From Syntrophus aciditrophicus SB (GTDB lineage Bacteria; Desulfobacterota; Syntrophia; Syntrophales; Syntrophaceae), in the NCBI RefSeq assembly GCF_000013405.1, contig NC_007759.1, positions 434,001-498,000 of the forward strand: a stretch of 64,000 nt of DNA. Direction: 5' to 3'. This document shows positions 60,668-64,000 of this stretch, one piece after another. The translations under genes and the position numbers were made by a program. Under the pieces are notes generated by a model. It was not told the DNA's origin. It did no database searches and saw only the letters and a program-made list of their open reading frames with translations. Every line of letters begins with the position of its first letter. The stretch's first letter is position 1.

Positions 60668-61075
60668 TCAGATATGCTTATCCTCATTCTGCTCAAAATA
60701 CCACGGACAGGGCAATAATTCTGATAAAGGAATGGTCTTTTCAGTATCTACAATGACCAAAGTATTTTTATTTTGACTGTCAATTTGTATGATCATCTCG
60801 CGGCATCTGCCGCACGGTACAATGATCTTTCCTCCTTCATAAACACTGACGATCATGGCTATTTTCGTTTCGCGCATTTTGAGCATATCGACTATGGCTG
60901 CGTGTTCGGCGCAACTGCCGACATTACAAGCCAGATTCACGGAGATCCCCGTATAGATGTTACCCCTGTCCGTAATCAGGGCTGCCCCGACTTTTCCGGC
61001 GTAATTTGTTGGATAAGTATCAAACTGGAAGGGGCCGATAACTTTTGATGCTTCTGCAATGAGTTTTGATTTCAT
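60668..61075 (-). CDS. Cytidine deaminase-like protein
   Basis: A 135-residue CDA-fold protein with zinc motifs SCAEHAAIVDML (Cys/Glu; the first ligand is Cys as in tetrameric CDAs) and VPCGRCREMI. The length matches the homotetrameric CDD type. N-terminal FDTYPTNYAGKVGAALIT replaces the YSxFxVGAAL pattern of true cytidine deaminases, so the substrate may differ. It is followed on the same strand direction by a phosphoribosyltransferase gene located upstream (61132), hinting at base or nucleoside salvage. Confidence 0.8.
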   Translation of the reverse strand: MKSKLIAEASKVIGPFQFDTYPTNYAGKVGAALITDRGNIYTGISVNLACNVGSCAEHAAIVDMLKMRETKIAMIVSVYEGGKIIVPCGRCREMIIQIDSQNKNTLVIVDTEKTIPLSELLPCPWYFEQNEDKHI

Positions 61076-61131
61076 ATTGTAGTTCCGCTCAAGGCATCAA
61101 GAGGCATCTTTTGCATCTGCCGATACAAAAG

Positions 61132-61746
61132 TTATCCGATGAACGATAAGACTTCTCGGATGGTATTGATCGAGGCATCGATATCATATCTCTGTTTCAG
61201 GATGCTTCTCAACTCATCCTCACTGGAGACGCCCCCGGCTTTCAGTCTTTGTATCAGTTCAGTCAGATCTTCCATGACATGCCAGGGAAAAATGACCCAC
61301 CGCCATTTAATGATCTTTTTGAGAAAGTAATCAGGAGTGACCGCGGAGCGGGTTTTATGTACCAGAACCGCTGTCCTTACTTCCTGTGGCCTGAACTTTT
61401 TCAAGTGCTGGAGCGAGACCTTCAGTGTATCGCCGCTGTCAGTCACGTCATCGACGAGAAGGACTTTCCTGTTCCTGATCGGAGCGCAGAGCGGAAACTT
61501 GACGATCGCCTCTTCTTTCATAACGGCAGTTCCCCAGTGCTCGACTTTGATCGATGCCAGATCATGAATGAGGAGATAGTCACAGAGAATTCTGGCAGGG
61601 ACATAGCCGCCTCTGCCGATTGCTATGATGATCTCCGGTTTATATTCCGAATCTCTTATCATCCATGAAAGCCTTCGAGAGTCCCTGACAATACCTCCCC
61701 ATGACAGGATATCGCATCTGAATTTTTCTTCGGCAGGCAAAGGCAT
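61132..61746 (-). CDS. Phosphoribosyltransferase (xanthine/hypoxanthine type)
   Basis: The 204-residue protein has the PRPP-binding loop VLLVDDVTDSGDTL and the earlier IIAIGRGGYVPARIL of type I phosphoribosyltransferases. The C-terminal ~50 residues (EELIQRLKAGGV...) form a helical extension not found in standard Gpt. The family likely salvages a purine base. It is located 57 bases upstream of the deaminase-like gene on the same strand, so the two may be cotranscribed. Confidence 0.82.
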   Translation of the reverse strand: MPLPAEEKFRCDILSWGGIVRDSRRLSWMIRDSEYKPEIIIAIGRGGYVPARILCDYLLIHDLASIKVEHWGTAVMKEEAIVKFPLCAPIRNRKVLLVDDVTDSGDTLKVSLQHLKKFRPQEVRTAVLVHKTRSAVTPDYFLKKIIKWRWVIFPWHVMEDLTELIQRLKAGGVSSEDELRSILKQRYDIDASINTIREVLSFIG

Positions 61747-62109
61747 GGCTTACCTCAAATTCGGTGTCTTATTAAGGAAATTGATAAAAACCCGGTTTCA
61801 TCCAGTTACGTAATTCTGATCAACATCCCGCTTTTCCATCTGTTTCGTTATGAGCTCCCTTTGTGTGGACCTGATTTTGTGCCATCATCTTATTGACCCG
61901 TTCCTTTGCCATCAAAGACGTCAAAACGTCGACGACGGACCGCTTCGGCTACCACCGTCCTGTGAAGTTCCTGAAGCGCCCATTCAATCCATCTGCAGCA
62001 TAGCGGATTTTTATTCTTCCTACCCGCAATAATTTTTTTAATTATACCTGAATAACCAGAGCGGATCAATAATTCCTCAACGCGCCGTCCCCCGCCGGAT
62101 TCACAGACA
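61747..62109 (-). other. Intergenic region without recognisable gene
   Basis: About 360 bases; a minus-strand frame (61890-62171) overlaps the end of the AEC permease gene and has no known motif. Nothing else is supported. Confidence 0.45.
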
Positions 62110-63045
62110 TTAACCAGCCAGATTTCCGTGGAAAATAAAAAGCACAGGGAGGACAAAAACGATAAAAACAACCGTGTTTATGACAAAGAGATTGGTTGCA
62201 AGCCTCGTGTCCAGATTAAAAAGAACCGGCGCCACAACGGAGTATATGGCTGTCGGCATGAATGATTGAATCAGGATCACTTGTGAAACCAGATTATCCA
62301 GAGGTATGATTTTAAGGGTGATAAGGGTCATCATGGGTAGAAATAGAAACTTGATCGCGATGAGCGCGCCATTTTCCCTGAAGCACGAGAATATATTCTT
62401 CACGTTAAAGTTGATTCCGAGGGTGAAATAATACACACTGACAGAGATCAAAAGGATCAAGTCAACAGGAAAGAATATACTCGGTCTTTTTATTCCGAGA
62501 AGTTGCAGACAGAGCGCCGCCATAATCGCATATAACGGCATGTTCTGCATGTTGATGATGTTCTCCCGCAGGAATTTCATGCTGAACCGGACCTCTGATG
62601 ACAATGATCGCGCGTAGGGAAACACAACCAGAAATATGCATGGCATAAAATACGATGTAAAGATCAGAGACAGGCCAAGCCCACGTTCCCCCAGAAAAAG
62701 ATAACATAAGAATCCTCCCATGGTAAAACCATGATTCGCTAATGAGGAACTGATAATGAAAGTAGCTCTCGATTTTCCATGGAGGCGAACGAAAGGCATA
62801 AACAGATAGCCCATGGCTCCACCGGCGAGGACCAGACAGAATCCTGAAAAGGGGAGAGCGATGTAAGTCGACTCGAGGTTTAACCCCCAGATGCTCCACA
62901 AAGCAATGAGAGGTTCCAGACAGATCAGGTTCATCCTGATCAATGTCTGTGGCGCCTGTGCCATCTGTCTTTGCACAAGTGATCCCATGACGAAGGGTAT
63001 GAGAATGACCAGCTGAAAGATGATGAATTTTGAAATGATACTCAT
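62110..63045 (-). CDS. AEC-family permease
   Basis: A 311-residue protein with about ten hydrophobic helices in the two-fold arrangement of auxin-efflux-carrier (AEC) transporters. The conserved broken-helix regions are visible as RATFIISSSLANHGFTMGGF in the first half and VILIQSFMPTAIYSVVAPVLF in the second. AEC proteins usually export or import carboxylates or amino acids. The gene appears monocistronic; the substrate is unknown. Confidence 0.78.
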   Translation of the reverse strand: MSIISKFIIFQLVILIPFVMGSLVQRQMAQAPQTLIRMNLICLEPLIALWSIWGLNLESTYIALPFSGFCLVLAGGAMGYLFMPFVRLHGKSRATFIISSSLANHGFTMGGFLCYLFLGERGLGLSLIFTSYFMPCIFLVVFPYARSLSSEVRFSMKFLRENIINMQNMPLYAIMAALCLQLLGIKRPSIFFPVDLILLISVSVYYFTLGINFNVKNIFSCFRENGALIAIKFLFLPMMTLITLKIIPLDNLVSQVILIQSFMPTAIYSVVAPVLFNLDTRLATNLFVINTVVFIVFVLPVLFIFHGNLAG

Positions 63046-63239
63046 TATATTTATATCCCTTAATAACCGTGTTCAAGATCTCAGACTGTGAACCCCGGTT
63101 AGTTGATAAACGTAATCATTTGAAGATTTACGGGTGAATTCTGTACAGATGACACATCTTTCACTTATGATGCCCGCTTTTCTCACAGCATCTGATCGTC
63201 AAGTCATTGAACAGAGCGCGTTCAAGCGAAAGGGAAACA

Positions 63240-64000
63240 ATGATTAAAACGACCTTCCATATATCGAAAATGGACTGTCCTTCAGAAGAACGAATGATAC
63301 GAATGAAATTGGAGGAATTGAACGGTATTCACTCCTTACAGTTTGATATACCTGGACGCAAATTGGAAGTATACCATACGGATAGCGGTGATAAAATTTA
63401 TAACGCCCTTGACTCCCTGCAGCTTGATACTCAGTTTGTTTCCTCTGAAGTGACAAAGCCGGCAAGTATCAGCGATGATCAACATCAGGAAAGCCGCGTT
63501 CTATGGCAAGTTCTCATTATCAACTTTTTCTTTTTTGCTTTGGAAATCATAACAGGTTTTATCGCGGGTTCAATCGGGCTTGTTGCTGACAGTTTGGATA
63601 TGCTGGCGGACAGCATGGTGTACGGGCTTGCACTGTTTGCCGTTGGAAGCCAAATTTCCAGAAAGAAAAAAGTAGCTGGCATTTCAGGTTATTTTCAACT
63701 CACACTGTCCATTCTTGGATTTGCGGAAGTTGTCAGGCGTTTCTTGGGGCATGGAGAAAATCCGGACTTTCTCATGATGATCGTCATCTCTTTGATGGCT
63801 CTTGCGGGGAATGCAAGTTGTCTGTACCTGCTTCAAAAGTCCAGAAGCCAGGAAGCTCACATGAAAGCAAGCATGATATTCACGTCAAATGATGTCATTG
63901 TGAACCTTGGCGTTATCGCTGCGGGGGGACTCGTGTATCTCACAGCATCAAAAGTGCCTGATCTGATAATCGGGACCATCGTTTTTATCCTTGTCGCGAC
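63240..64000 (+). CDS. Cation diffusion facilitator-type transporter (3' partial)
   Basis: The frame opens at ATG 63240 after AAAGGGA and is still open at the right edge (253 codons seen). Residues ~1-75 look like a heavy-metal-associated domain (FHISKMDCPSEERMIRMKLEEL), where only one Cys of the usual MxCxxC is kept. From ~90 on, CDF transmembrane helices follow with the metal-site motif GLVADSLDMLADSMVYGLAL and a second in SMIFTSNDVIVNLGVIAA (Asn/Asp in place of the common His/Asp). It probably exports divalent metal ions. The cytoplasmic C-terminal domain would lie beyond the window. Confidence 0.8.
   Translation, partial: MIKTTFHISKMDCPSEERMIRMKLEELNGIHSLQFDIPGRKLEVYHTDSGDKIYNALDSLQLDTQFVSSEVTKPASISDDQHQESRVLWQVLIINFFFFALEIITGFIAGSIGLVADSLDMLADSMVYGLALFAVGSQISRKKKVAGISGYFQLTLSILGFAEVVRRFLGHGENPDFLMMIVISLMALAGNASCLYLLQKSRSQEAHMKASMIFTSNDVIVNLGVIAAGGLVYLTASKVPDLIIGTIVFILVA

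Overview
The window reads as chromosome of a strictly anaerobic, syntrophic deltaproteobacterium of the Syntrophus/Smithella kind. The main reasons are a complete bamBCDEF set (class II, tungsten-type benzoyl-CoA reductase with two UGA-encoded selenoproteins), several CoA transferases and ADP-forming acyl-CoA synthetases, hydroxylamine reductase with an HcpR-type regulator, and an archaeal-type S-adenosylmethionine synthetase. The genus assignment is inference; no rRNA is present.

Layout. 1-11500 (+): exopolysaccharide/exosortase locus: CapK-like ligase (cut by the left edge), GT4, WecG/TagA, exosortase-EpsI, WecA-like transferase, PrsT-like TPR lipoprotein, Wza, Wzz-like and BY-kinase. 11640-14838 (+): tryptophan operon with a readable attenuator (leader peptide with five Trp codons, mutually exclusive hairpins), a TrpD fused behind a Lrp/AsnC-type RAM domain, then trpC and trpF. 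14839-25500: accessory, partly decayed stretch with the 3' half of a tRNA-Glu-like gene (probable att scar), a dispersed repeat, a PAS-LuxR regulator, a CoA transferase-GNAT fusion, a tandem pair of DUF2080-like proteins each preceded by the same palindrome, a family I CoA transferase, helicase and phosphorylase fragments, and a YoeB toxin with a broken antitoxin.

25585-30369 (+) is the most unusual part: a non-discriminating-type AspRS fused in frame to GatC, then a GatA homologue that has lost the Lys-Ser-Ser amidase triad, then GatB with its metal-site residues kept. All three reading frames are intact, so this looks like a maintained transamidation system without glutaminase activity rather than debris.

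31068-38324: a pectate-lyase-like secreted protein, a Pat-like acyl-CoA synthetase/GNAT protein (His to Tyr at the phospho-histidine position), an M15 peptidase and an ADP-forming acyl-CoA synthetase that keeps the His. 38325-47400: DUF1460 protein, cupin, hcp, ferredoxin and Crp/Fnr regulator sharing a duplicated promoter block, a DUF4922/glycosyltransferase pair, and a HExxH lipoprotein. 48033-50976: archaeal-type AdoMet synthetase and two unknowns. 51092-58793 (-): bamBCDEF; in bamE and bamF an in-frame UGA would be misread as a stop by standard gene calling. 59460-64000: small unknowns, CDA-like deaminase, phosphoribosyltransferase, AEC permease and a CDF transporter cut by the right edge.
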